Assembly (NCBI GenBank): GCA_046351595.1
Contig: JAXLYE010000009.1
Span: 62,001 to 126,000, forward strand
Reading direction: 5' to 3'
Source of the DNA: JAXLYE01 sp046351595
GTDB lineage: Bacteria; Myxococcota_A; Polyangia; Palsa-1104; JAEUJZ01
Length of the DNA stretch: 64,000 nt
Part shown: positions 50,723-59,023 of the stretch, one piece after another
How the letters are laid out: each line of letters opens with the position of its first letter
Numbering within the stretch: position 1 is the first letter of the stretch
Notes under the pieces: generated by a model
Seen by the model: the letters and a program-made list of their open reading frames with translations, nothing else
Told to the model about the DNA's origin: nothing
Databases searched by the model: none
Position numbers and translations under genes: made by a program

Positions 50723-52930
50723 TCAGAGCGGCGGCCCGTTGCGGTCCAGCTGCTCCAGGCGCTGGCGGATGTCGCGGCTGTAGGGGTCGAAGAACAGCGC
50801 CTCGCTGAAGCGGGCGCGCGCCAGCGCGGGGCGGCCCATGCGGCGGTAGATCTCACCCAGACCAACGAGGCCGTCGACGAAGTAGGGCATGCGCTCGATC
50901 GCGCGCTCCAGCGAGCGGGCCGCGCCTTCGAGCTCGCCGCGGCGGAACAAGAGCTGCGCCAGCGCGTAGTGCGGCAGCATCAGCGCGGCGGTGTCGCGGG
51001 CCGTGCCAAGCTCGCGCACCGCCGCCTCGCCGCGCGCATCCCCGAGCGAGACCAGCGTGACCGCGGCCGCGACGCGCACCGGCAGCTCGGGATCGCGCAG
51101 GTGCGCCGCGATCGCCGAGGCGGCCTCGCGCGCCTGCGCCTGCCCCAGCGCCTCGATGGCGCGCCAGCGTACGAGCGCGTCGGGCTCCGCGAGCAGCGGC
51201 ACCAGCGCCCCGGCCGCGCCGCGCGGGAAGCGCTGCGCCAAGAGGATCGCGCACGTCGCGCGCAGGCTCGGCGCCTCGCCGCGATCCGCGAGCACGGAGA
51301 GCAGCGCCGGGCGGCTCCCGGCCGCGGTTGTTTCATCGATGGCGTCGGCCAGGCGCAGCCGCCGCGCCTGCCGCTTGCCCGCCTGCGGCCAGCGCTCGCG
51401 CAGCGCCGCGTCGAGCTGCGCCGGCGTGCGATCCTTATGGCACACGCCGCAGGCGCTCGGCACGCCGTGGCGCTCGCTGTTGCGCGGCACCGGCACGTCG
51501 AGCGCGTGATCGGCGAAGGTGTCGAGCACGCCGGTGACCACGCGCGGCATGTGGCAGGCGACGCAGCTCTGCGCGGCGGCGCTGCGGTGGTGGCTGTGCG
51601 CGGCGACATCGGCGGCGAGCGCCGCGTGGCAGCCCTTGCAGCTCGCGTCCGCGACGGCGGCCAGGTCCTTCTTGGAGCCGGGCGGGCGCTTCAGCTCGTC
51701 CGCGGCGTGGTCGTTGTGCGGCGCCGTGTGGCAGCTCAGGCAGGTCGCGCCGCCCTGCAAGTAGCAGCGCGACTGGATGAGCGCCTGGTACTCGAAGCTC
51801 GAGCTCTTGGGGCGGCCGTCGGCGAAGAACTCGCCCGAGCGCCCGCTGCCGTTGACGACGACCAGCGGCTGGAAGAAGTCGCCGTAGCGGTCGCCGGGGC
51901 GGAAGTGGTGCTCGGCGTCGAGGACCGGGAACAGCGGGTTGCGCGGACCGTGGCACTGCGCGCAGACGCCGAGCCCGCGCTCGCGATCGAGCTTGGCCGG
52001 CTGCACGATGTCGCGCTTGTCCATGGAGTCGGCGTGGCGGCCGCCGGGTCCGTGGCAGCTCTCGCAGCCGACGCCGGCATCGGCAAACTCCGTCGAGAAC
52101 TTGTGCTTCGTGCGGTCGAACGAGACGCGCAGACCGGTGGTGTGGCAGTCCAGGCACTCGTGCTGCACGTTGCGGCGGAAGTTGGTCCAGAAGAAGGGGT
52201 GGCTGGGATCGACGGCGCCCTGCTTGGTCTCGTTGTAGTCGACCCAGGCGCCGCGGCCGGTGACGTGGTAGTAGACCGGCAGGACCTGCCAGCGCCCGTC
52301 GGGCAGCACCGTCACCGCGTCCTGCATGCGCTTGCCGCCGACGACCCAGTCGACCGGATAGTCCGAGAGCGCGCCGTCGCTGCCGCGTGTGCGCATGAGG
52401 TAGCCGCCGTGGCCGGTGCGCATCCATGCCTCGCTCGAGTCGCCCTTGAAGTGCACGCCGCTGAAGCGGCCGACGACGACGTGCGCCGCCGGTGTGGCGC
52501 GCGACAGGGCGCGCGGGTGCCAGTCCTTCTGCCAGCCCGCGAGCTCGCGCTTGTGGCACGCGCCGCAGGCCTGCGCACCGACGTATGCGGCGGCCAGGGT
52601 CGAGCCCGTCGTCCCCGTCGTTCCCGTCGGGTTCTGGGCCGCGGGCGCGGCGGGAGCGGCTGCGCGCTCGGCGGGCGGGGCCGCGGGCACCAGCCATGGG
52701 GCGGCGCGCTCGACGGCGCCAAGGTGGTCCGCGGCCGGCGGGCGGGGCGGGGCCTGTGCCGGCGGGCTCGGCGGGGCAGGGGGGCGGAGCCAGAGGGCGA
52801 TGACGACCGCCGCGAGCAGCGCGAGCGCGCCGACCGCGACGAGCCGCCTGCGCGGCCGCACAGCGACGGGAGACGTCCCGTCCGCGCGCCGTCCTTGCTC
52901 GGTGTCGTGGGGCCTGTCCGGGCGCTTCAT
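50723..52930 (-). CDS. Membrane-anchored octaheme cytochrome c with HEAT and TPR repeats
   Basis: 735 residues from ATG 52930; ATG 52939 three codons earlier is equally possible. One N-terminal helix (LVAVGALALLAAVVIALWL) and a Pro/Ala-rich linker come first. Eight CxxCH heme sites follow, in order: CGACH, CLDCH, CESCH, CAQCH, CLSCH, CKGCH, CVACH and CGVCH. After the heme region come HEAT-like repeats (LRATCAILLAQRF, VRWRAIEALGQAQAREAAS, VRVAAAVTLVSLGDA) and a C-terminal TPR (FVDGLVGLGEIYRRMGRPAL). It is exported and membrane-bound. It could transfer electrons across the periplasm or act on small nitrogen or sulfur compounds; the reaction cannot be named. Confidence 0.88.
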   Translation of the reverse strand: MKRPDRPHDTEQGRRADGTSPVAVRPRRRLVAVGALALLAAVVIALWLRPPAPPSPPAQAPPRPPAADHLGAVERAAPWLVPAAPPAERAAAPAAPAAQNPTGTTGTTGSTLAAAYVGAQACGACHKRELAGWQKDWHPRALSRATPAAHVVVGRFSGVHFKGDSSEAWMRTGHGGYLMRTRGSDGALSDYPVDWVVGGKRMQDAVTVLPDGRWQVLPVYYHVTGRGAWVDYNETKQGAVDPSHPFFWTNFRRNVQHECLDCHTTGLRVSFDRTKHKFSTEFADAGVGCESCHGPGGRHADSMDKRDIVQPAKLDRERGLGVCAQCHGPRNPLFPVLDAEHHFRPGDRYGDFFQPLVVVNGSGRSGEFFADGRPKSSSFEYQALIQSRCYLQGGATCLSCHTAPHNDHAADELKRPPGSKKDLAAVADASCKGCHAALAADVAAHSHHRSAAAQSCVACHMPRVVTGVLDTFADHALDVPVPRNSERHGVPSACGVCHKDRTPAQLDAALRERWPQAGKRQARRLRLADAIDETTAAGSRPALLSVLADRGEAPSLRATCAILLAQRFPRGAAGALVPLLAEPDALVRWRAIEALGQAQAREAASAIAAHLRDPELPVRVAAAVTLVSLGDARGEAAVRELGTARDTAALMLPHYALAQLLFRRGELEGAARSLERAIERMPYFVDGLVGLGEIYRRMGRPALARARFSEALFFDPYSRDIRQRLEQLDRNGPPL

Positions 52931-53171
52931 GCCGCGCATCGTAGCGGCGCCGCCGCGTTTGCGACAGGGAGCCGCGGCCCGCCGCGCCGATTCCGATCCG
53001 GCACGGAGGACTCCGGGAAGGAGGCAGACAGACAGCCGCGCAGCTTCACACAAGTCCGGACTCCGATCGCGAGCGCAGCGGAAACCAACGGCGGCTCGCT
53101 CCGATAACTACTCCCGGAGTCCTCCCGGAAGCGGAACCGGATGCGACTCCCAGAACAGGAGAGGGAATAAG

Positions 53172-53525
53172 ATGAACCGGCTCGTGAAGACCTTCGGAAT
53201 CTCGGTGGCGGCGCTCCTTGTCGGCGGCAGCCTGGCGGGCTGCGGGGGCGTCAGCACCTTCAGCTGCGACAAGGGCTCCGGGACCTCGCACGTCTGCATC
53301 TACTACGACGGCGTCAGCGGCGACGTCAGCGCGGCCAAGTCGTCCTGTACGGGGCAGGGCGGGACCGTCGGCACCGCGTGCGCCACCACCGGCACAGTCG
53401 GCGCCTGCCGGGTGACCGCTCCGACGGGCGAGCAGGGCGTCGTCACCACCTACTACTTCGGCGGTACGTCGTCTTCCGTTATGCAGATGTGCAGCTCGTT
53501 CGGCGCGACCTACGTGGCGCCGTAG
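53172..53525 (+). CDS. Small cysteine-rich lipoprotein, unknown
   Basis: 117 residues from ATG 53172, with GAGGG seven bases upstream. A signal (ISVAALLVGGSLAGC) ends in a lipobox. The mature part of about 95 residues has five cysteines beyond the lipidated one, with Gly/Thr/Ser-rich loops. No family recognised. It is divergent from the cytochrome gene and short of obvious partners. Confidence 0.7.
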   Translation: MNRLVKTFGISVAALLVGGSLAGCGGVSTFSCDKGSGTSHVCIYYDGVSGDVSAAKSSCTGQGGTVGTACATTGTVGACRVTAPTGEQGVVTTYYFGGTSSSVMQMCSSFGATYVAP

Positions 53526-53559
53526 CGGCGAGGAGTCGACGCTACGGCCCGCGCGCGAG

Positions 53560-54255
53560 TCAGCCGATCGCGCGGGCGATGGCGAACGCCGCGGCCGCGG
53601 CCAGCCCGCCGATCAGCGTGGTCTGCAGCGCGCTGCGCACGCCCCCGGCTCCGGTCAGCCGGCCCTTGAGGAACCCGAACACCAGCAGCGCCAGCAGCGT
53701 CGTCGTCACCGACCAGGCGAGCGCCGTATTGCTGGACCGCACCAGCGTATAGGGCAGAAGCGGCACCAGCCCGCCGAGGATGTAGGCGCCGCCGATGGTG
53801 AGGGCGCTGCGCAGCGCGCGTCCGGCCGCCGGCTGCTCGAGGCCGAGCTCGAAGCGCATCATGAAGTCGACCCAGCGCTGCGGATCGCGGCGCAGCGCCC
53901 GCACCAGCGGCTCGCTCTCGGCCGGGGTCACGCCGTACTCGGCCAGCAGATCGACGATCTCGCGCGCCTCGACCTCGGGGCGATCGCGGACCTCGCGCAG
54001 CTCGCGATCGCGCTCGCTGCGATAGTGCTCGGCGTCGCCGCGTGTGGCCAGAAAGCCGCCCAGGCCCATCGCGATCGCGCCGGCCGCGATCTCGGCGAGG
54101 CCCGCGGTGACGACCAGGCGCGACGAGCTGACCGCGCTCGACAGGCCCGCGGCCAGCGCGAACGGCACGGTGAGCCCGTCGGACATTCCGATGACCAGGT
54201 CGCGCACCACGGCCGTTGAGGTGAAGTGGCGCTCGATGTGCGGGATCGATGGCAT
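53560..54255 (-). CDS. VIT1/CCC1-family Fe2+/Mn2+ transporter
   Basis: 231 residues from ATG 54255. The family signature appears at the first helix: RDLVIGMSDGLTVPFALAAG. Helix 2 follows (VTAGLAEIAAGAIAMGLGG). A charged cytoplasmic metal-binding-type region of helices (REVRDRPEVEAREIVDLLAE) is next, and three more helices end the protein. Members export Fe2+ or Mn2+ from the cytoplasm or sequester it. Transcribed alone. Confidence 0.88.
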   Translation of the reverse strand: MPSIPHIERHFTSTAVVRDLVIGMSDGLTVPFALAAGLSSAVSSSRLVVTAGLAEIAAGAIAMGLGGFLATRGDAEHYRSERDRELREVRDRPEVEAREIVDLLAEYGVTPAESEPLVRALRRDPQRWVDFMMRFELGLEQPAAGRALRSALTIGGAYILGGLVPLLPYTLVRSSNTALAWSVTTTLLALLVFGFLKGRLTGAGGVRSALQTTLIGGLAAAAAFAIARAIG

Positions 54256-54370
54256 GAGGATCCCACCCTAGCAGGCGCGCGCCAAAACGACGAAGCGGCC
54301 GCTCGCCGTGCCCTCCATCGCGCACGGCTCCGTCGCTGTGCAATCCCCCGCCGCGATCCGATCGCGGCGC

Positions 54371-55429
54371 TCAGGGCGCCTGGCTCCGCGAGAACGCGCC
54401 TGCGATCAGCGGGAAGACGTCCTCGTGCGCGCGCTGGCCGATCAGGCAGTCCAGGTGCCCGTACCCGGCGAGCACGTGGCGGTGATAGAGCTCGGGCCCG
54501 TTCGCCTCGCACAGCAGCCGGTAGCTCGCCTCGGTGGCCGCGGGCAGGAACGTCTGGTTGTGCTCTCCGCAGAGCAGCGTGATCGGCAGGCGCAGGCGGG
54601 GCAGGTGGCGCGTGTCCGGCTCGTCCAGCACCGAGCCCTCGCGCGCCCGCTCGGCGACGTCGCGCAGGAAGCCGGCGCTGACCTCGGGGATGAGCGCCGC
54701 CATCAGCGCGTGCGTGGCGCCGTTCACCTGATCGTGCTGCAAGAGGCCGCCGAAGGTCGAGCTCTGGCGCCGGCACGCGCCGCTGTCGCAGCGCCCCGGC
54801 TGCAGCAGCGAGAGGGCCGTGATCGCGGCGTCCGCGGCGTGCAGCGTCGCCTCGTCGGGCCGCAGGTGGATCAGCTGCTGCTCGGGCAGCAGGCCGTCGA
54901 GGTGGAGCTGGGTCTTGAGCCGCGCCAGCGCCGGCTGCACCAGGTGCAGCGCGACCTGGCTGAGCACGATCGAGCGCAGCTGCGCCGTCGGCAGGTGCCC
55001 GCGCAGCAGCGAGAGCAGGAGGGCTGGCGCGCTCAGGCAGTGGGCGAGCACGCCGATGCGCTCGGCCGCGGTCCGCTGCCGCACCGCCGCGACGGCTGCG
55101 GGCCAGTCGTACGCCGCGACGTCGGCGAGCGTGTACGGGCGGCGGTGCGCCGGCAGGTGCGGAGAGGAGCGCCAGTCGAGCAGCCAGACGTCGAAGCCCT
55201 GCGCGTGCAGCGACTCCGTGAGGTTCTCGGGCACCGTGTCCAGGCACAGCGACAGGCCGCTCATCGCCGTGCCCGGCGCCAAAAGGACCGGCCCGCGCGG
55301 ACCGCCCGGCGCGTGGTATAGGCGCAGCGCGGTCCCGTCGCTGGCGGTGAGGTCTACGGCCTCGATCGGCGGCAGCCGCAGCGCGCGGTTCGGCCCGAAG
55401 AACGGAGGGAAGGACGTAATCGTGCTCAT
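54371..55429 (-). CDS. Alpha/beta hydrolase with probable cysteine nucleophile
   Basis: 352 residues from ATG 55429. The core reads PVLLAPGTAMSGLS (oxyanion region), FDVWLLDWRSSP and the elbow VLAHCLSAPALLL, where Cys131 takes the usual serine position. AGYGHLDCLIGQRAHEDVFP near the end gives His325. Cys-elbow hydrolases with a GYGHLD...DVFP end are related to the domain fused to GMC/cholesterol-oxidase-like enzymes in actinobacteria and myxobacteria. It is expected to be a cytoplasmic esterase or thioesterase with a lipid-like substrate. No signal peptide. Confidence 0.78.
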   Translation of the reverse strand: MSTITSFPPFFGPNRALRLPPIEAVDLTASDGTALRLYHAPGGPRGPVLLAPGTAMSGLSLCLDTVPENLTESLHAQGFDVWLLDWRSSPHLPAHRRPYTLADVAAYDWPAAVAAVRQRTAAERIGVLAHCLSAPALLLSLLRGHLPTAQLRSIVLSQVALHLVQPALARLKTQLHLDGLLPEQQLIHLRPDEATLHAADAAITALSLLQPGRCDSGACRRQSSTFGGLLQHDQVNGATHALMAALIPEVSAGFLRDVAERAREGSVLDEPDTRHLPRLRLPITLLCGEHNQTFLPAATEASYRLLCEANGPELYHRHVLAGYGHLDCLIGQRAHEDVFPLIAGAFSRSQAP

Positions 55430-55686
55430 GAGGGCCCTGGCTCCGCAGGGCTGGCCGGGAGCCTGAAAAGGAGTCCGCGCTCGCGCGCAGCGGGAGGCCG
55501 GGACACCCCTTCCGAAGCCCTCCGCGACGAGGCGCGCAGAGCTCTACGGATATCACGGGCGGTGCGCGCGCCGTGTCTGAAAACCAGAAGGCCCGTGTCG
55601 AGAGGAGCAACAGCCTGCGGCCGCGGAGCGGGGCTCACGATCGGCCGTGACAAAAAAGCGCGCGGCTGCGAGTAGGATTCCCGGAC

Positions 55687-56397
55687 ATGCGCCCGGTCAG
55701 CCAGGTCAGCCCGATTCTGGTCGTGGATGACGACGCCCACATCCGCTCGGTGGTGCGCTTCACGCTGGAGGCCGCGGGCTACCGCGTCACCGAGGCTGCC
55801 GACGGCGTGCAGGCGCTGGCGCTGTGCAGCGAGGCGTCACCGGCGCTGCTCGTCCTCGACATCATGATGCCGGGGCTCGACGGCATCGAGGTCTGCCGCC
55901 GCCTGCGCCGATCCTCGACCGTGCCCATCGTGTTCATGTCGTGCCGCGACGAGGAGGTCGACCGCATCATCGGCCTGGAGATCGGCGGAGACGACTATGT
56001 GACCAAGCCGTTCAGCCCGCGCGAGCTCCTGGCGCGGGTGCGCGCGGTCCTGCGCCGCGCCCGGCCCGAGGCGCCGGCCGACGGCCCACCCCGCGACGAG
56101 ACGGTGCTGCGCCACGGCGCGCTGACCCTCGATACCGAGCGCTTCGAGGCGCGCTGGGGCGACCGCGGCGTGCCGCTGACCGTGACCGAGCAGGCGATCC
56201 TGCGGGTGCTGCTGTCGCGGCCGGGCAAGGTCTTCGCGCGCGAGGCGCTGATCGACGCGGCCTACGGCCCCGCGCACGCGCTCAGCGACCGCACGATCGA
56301 CAGCCACGTGCGGCGCGTGCGGCAGAAGCTGGCGGCGGTCGGCGCCGACGTGATCGAGACCGTGCACGGCGCCGGCTACCGGCTGCGGGACGGCTAG
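55687..56397 (+). CDS. OmpR/PhoB-family response regulator
   Basis: 236 residues from ATG 55687. Receiver: ILVVDDDAHIRSVVRFTLEA, phospho-acceptor Asp58 (LLVLDIMMPGLDG) and Lys107 (YVTKPFSPREL). The winged-helix DNA-binding domain (about 140-234) contains LTVTEQAILRVLLSRPGKVF and RTIDSHVRRVRQKLAAVGAD. It lies three bases before its histidine kinase gene. The regulon is unknown; the small membrane protein and fatty acid hydroxylase genes downstream may be targets. Confidence 0.94.
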   Translation: MRPVSQVSPILVVDDDAHIRSVVRFTLEAAGYRVTEAADGVQALALCSEASPALLVLDIMMPGLDGIEVCRRLRRSSTVPIVFMSCRDEEVDRIIGLEIGGDDYVTKPFSPRELLARVRAVLRRARPEAPADGPPRDETVLRHGALTLDTERFEARWGDRGVPLTVTEQAILRVLLSRPGKVFAREALIDAAYGPAHALSDRTIDSHVRRVRQKLAAVGADVIETVHGAGYRLRDG

Positions 56398-56400
56398 CCG

Positions 56401-57996
56401 ATGCGCCTGCGCAGCTTCCTCCTCGGTGTGAACCTGTTGATCTTCGTGCTGCCGCTGGGCGGGCTGCTCGGCAGCCGTGTGCTCGATCGCCAGCTCGCGC
56501 GCCAGACCCACGGCGAGCTGGCGGCGCTCGGCAGCGCGCTCGTGGTCAGCTACCGCGCCGCGCTGCTCGCCGAGCTGCCCGTCGAGGCGCGGCCGGCCTA
56601 CGGGCGCCCGACCACGCAGCCGGACCCGCTGCGGCTGCCCGACGTGCTCGCGCAGAGCCTGGAGGGCGCACCGGTCCTGCCGCCGGCGCGGCCCGCGACC
56701 ACGGCCGAGCTGCCCGCGGATCCGATCGCGCACGCCGCCGGCCGCGTGGTGTGCGACCAGGTGCAGGCGCTGCGCGAGGCGACGCGGGCCGGGGCGCGAC
56801 TGCTCGACTTCCGCGGCACCGTCGTCTGCAGCTCCGGCGGCGAGCGCGAGGAGAGCCTGGCCGAGCGCCCCGAGGTCGTGCGCGCCCTCGCCGGTCAGGT
56901 CGCCAGCTCCGTCCGCCGCCGCAGCTCGAGCCACCCGTCGCCGCCGCTCGCCTCGCCCAGCCGCGAGACCGGCTGGCGGGTGTTCCTGGCGCTGCCCGTC
57001 GTGAACGAGGCCGACGGCCGCGTGCTCGGCGCGGTGGTCGTGTCGCGCACGCCGCTGTCGCCGCTCAAGGCGCTGTGGCAGGACCGGCACGCGCTCGCCG
57101 CGGCGGTGGCGCTGCTGCTCGGCGTGGTGGTGCTGGTGACGCTGTGGACGCAGGCCGTGATCCTGCGGCCGCTGCGGCGGCTCTTGGTCCAGGCGAAGGG
57201 CTTCACCCGCGGCCCGCTCCCGGCCCCGCCTCCTGGCCCGGACCCGGCCCGCTCCCCGCCCGCGCCCGTCGAGAGCCCGCTCGAGGTCGGCGAGATCTCG
57301 CGCGCTCTCTCCGAGATGGCCGGGGCGCTCTTGGCGCGCACGCGCTACCTCAAGGACTTCACCACCGCGCTGTCGCACGAGCTCAAGACGCCGCTCACCT
57401 CGATGCGCGGTGCCGTCGAGCTCTTGCAGGAGCACGGCGCGGCCATGAGCCCGGCGCAGCGCGACACGTTCCTGCGCCAGCTCGCCGCCGACACCGCGCG
57501 CATGGAGCGCCTGGTGCGCCGCACGCTCGATCAGGTCCGCGCCGACGCGCAGCCCGGCACCGGCCGCTGCGACGTCGCCGCGACGCTGACCGCCCTGTGC
57601 GCGCGCCACGCCGACGACACCCTGCGCATCGAACTGCAGCTCGAGCCCGGCCTCGGCACCGCCGCCCTCGGGGACGAGGCGCTGGAAACCCTGCTCGCGC
57701 CGCTGCTCGACAACGCGCGGCTGCACGGGCGCGCCGGCCGCCCGCAGGTCGCCGTGCGCCTCTCGGCCCGCCGCGACGGCAGCACGCTGCACATCGAGCT
57801 CACCGACGACGGACCCGGCCTCCCCGCCGAGCACGCCGGGCGCCTCTTCCAGCCCTTCTTCACGACCGCCCGCGAGCAGGGCGGCACCGGCCTGGGGCTG
57901 CACTTCGCGCGCGCGCTCGCCGAGGCGCTGGGCGGCACGCTGGCGCTCGATCCTGCGTCGCCGGGCGCGCGCTTCGTGCTGACGCTGCCGGGCTGA
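56401..57996 (+). CDS. Membrane sensor histidine kinase
   Basis: 531 residues from ATG 56401. TM1 is about 6-26. A periplasmic sensor region of about 200 residues, without a recognisable fold, follows. TM2 is about 230-252 (HALAAAVALLLGVVVLVTLW). After a HAMP-like linker rich in Pro, the H box LSHELKTPLTSMRGAVELLQ has His326. The ATPase has LLAPLLDNARLHG, LTDDGPGLP and GGTGLGLHFARALAEALGG. Partner of the response regulator just upstream. Confidence 0.93.
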   Translation: MRLRSFLLGVNLLIFVLPLGGLLGSRVLDRQLARQTHGELAALGSALVVSYRAALLAELPVEARPAYGRPTTQPDPLRLPDVLAQSLEGAPVLPPARPATTAELPADPIAHAAGRVVCDQVQALREATRAGARLLDFRGTVVCSSGGEREESLAERPEVVRALAGQVASSVRRRSSSHPSPPLASPSRETGWRVFLALPVVNEADGRVLGAVVVSRTPLSPLKALWQDRHALAAAVALLLGVVVLVTLWTQAVILRPLRRLLVQAKGFTRGPLPAPPPGPDPARSPPAPVESPLEVGEISRALSEMAGALLARTRYLKDFTTALSHELKTPLTSMRGAVELLQEHGAAMSPAQRDTFLRQLAADTARMERLVRRTLDQVRADAQPGTGRCDVAATLTALCARHADDTLRIELQLEPGLGTAALGDEALETLLAPLLDNARLHGRAGRPQVAVRLSARRDGSTLHIELTDDGPGLPAEHAGRLFQPFFTTAREQGGTGLGLHFARALAEALGGTLALDPASPGARFVLTLPG

Positions 57997-58090
57997 CCGG
58001 CGCGGCTTGCACATCTTTTGCACACGCTTTGCGCGCCCCTGCCGCACCGCCGCCACGGCCGCTTCACCGGGGCGCGGTACCCCTTGCTGC

Positions 58091-58342
58091 ATGGACGCAC
58101 ACGACGGAACCCGACGCCCCCTGCCTCCTCTCGCTGACTCCTCTCGCCCCGGCGCCCCGCCCGCGCTGCTCGCGCTCGGGCACGCGCCGCTCGACCCCGG
58201 CGGTCCCCCGCGGCCGCGCGGCCCGGGGTGGCGGCTCGCCCTCGCCCTGATCCTGCTCGTCGGGATCGGCACGGCGGGCGCGCTGCTCGCCACGCGCGGC
58301 CCGCAGCCGCTGCAGTTCACCAACTCCGTCGAGGACTACTGA
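58091..58342 (+). CDS. Small single-pass membrane protein
   Basis: 83 residues from ATG 58091. The first 45 residues are Pro/Arg-rich and disordered. One helix follows (WRLALALILLVGIGTAGALL) and a short acidic end (NSVEDY). It sits between the histidine kinase and the fatty acid hydroxylase genes, three bases before the latter, so it is likely co-transcribed. No ribosome site stands out and no family is recognised; the start could differ. Confidence 0.5.
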   Translation: MDAHDGTRRPLPPLADSSRPGAPPALLALGHAPLDPGGPPRPRGPGWRLALALILLVGIGTAGALLATRGPQPLQFTNSVEDY

Positions 58343-58345
58343 GCC

Positions 58346-59023
58346 GTGCGCACCGCGCTCGAGACCGTCGGTCAGGTGCTGCTGTTCACGGCGCTGCTCG
58401 GGCTGATCCTGTGGCCGCTGGAGCTCTTGTGGCCGCGGCGCGCGCCGCGCCTCACACCGCGGGCGTGGCTCGTCGATCTCGGCTGCCTCGTGCTCGGGGC
58501 GCTGACGCTGCGCCTGCTGGTCGATCCGCTGCTGGCGGCGCTCACGGCCCGCGTCCCGGCCCGCCCGGCCGCGGCGTGGCGGCTCGGCGCGAGCTTCCTC
58601 GGGGCCGAGCTGGGCGCCTACGCGCTGCACCGCGCGATGCACGAGCTCCCGTGGCTGTGGCGCCTGCACGCGGTGCACCACGCGCCGCGTGAGCTCGACT
58701 GGATGAAGGCGTGGCGGCAGCACCCGATCGAGGTCGCGCTGCACGCGCTGGTGGTGGCGGTGCCCGGGCTGCTCGTCGGCGCCCCGCTCGCCGGGCTGGG
58801 GGCGCTGTGGCTGCTGCGCCGCATCTACACCGCGCTCCTGCACGCGAACGTCGACCTGCGGCTGCCGCCCGGGCGGCTCCGCTTCCTCGGCCAGCTCGTC
58901 GCCACGCCGGCCTTCCACCGCGCCCACCACAGCCACGATCCGCGCCTTTACAACAGCAACTACGCCAGCACCTTCCCGCTGCTCGATCGCCTGTTCGGCA
59001 CCTACTGCGCCGTCGCGGACTGA
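58346..59023 (+). CDS. Fatty acid hydroxylase/sterol desaturase superfamily membrane protein
   Basis: 225 residues from GTG 58346. It has about four membrane helices and the histidine clusters that bind the di-iron centre: HRAMH (about 92-96), HAVHH (about 110-114) and HRAHHSH (about 191-197). A distal His-box comprises part of WRQHPIEVALHA. The family hydroxylates or desaturates lipids in the membrane using oxygen. It follows the two-component system and the small membrane protein. Its stop (59021-59023) directly abuts the stop of the convergent sulfatase-like gene. Confidence 0.88.
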   Translation: MRTALETVGQVLLFTALLGLILWPLELLWPRRAPRLTPRAWLVDLGCLVLGALTLRLLVDPLLAALTARVPARPAAAWRLGASFLGAELGAYALHRAMHELPWLWRLHAVHHAPRELDWMKAWRQHPIEVALHALVVAVPGLLVGAPLAGLGALWLLRRIYTALLHANVDLRLPPGRLRFLGQLVATPAFHRAHHSHDPRLYNSNYASTFPLLDRLFGTYCAVAD

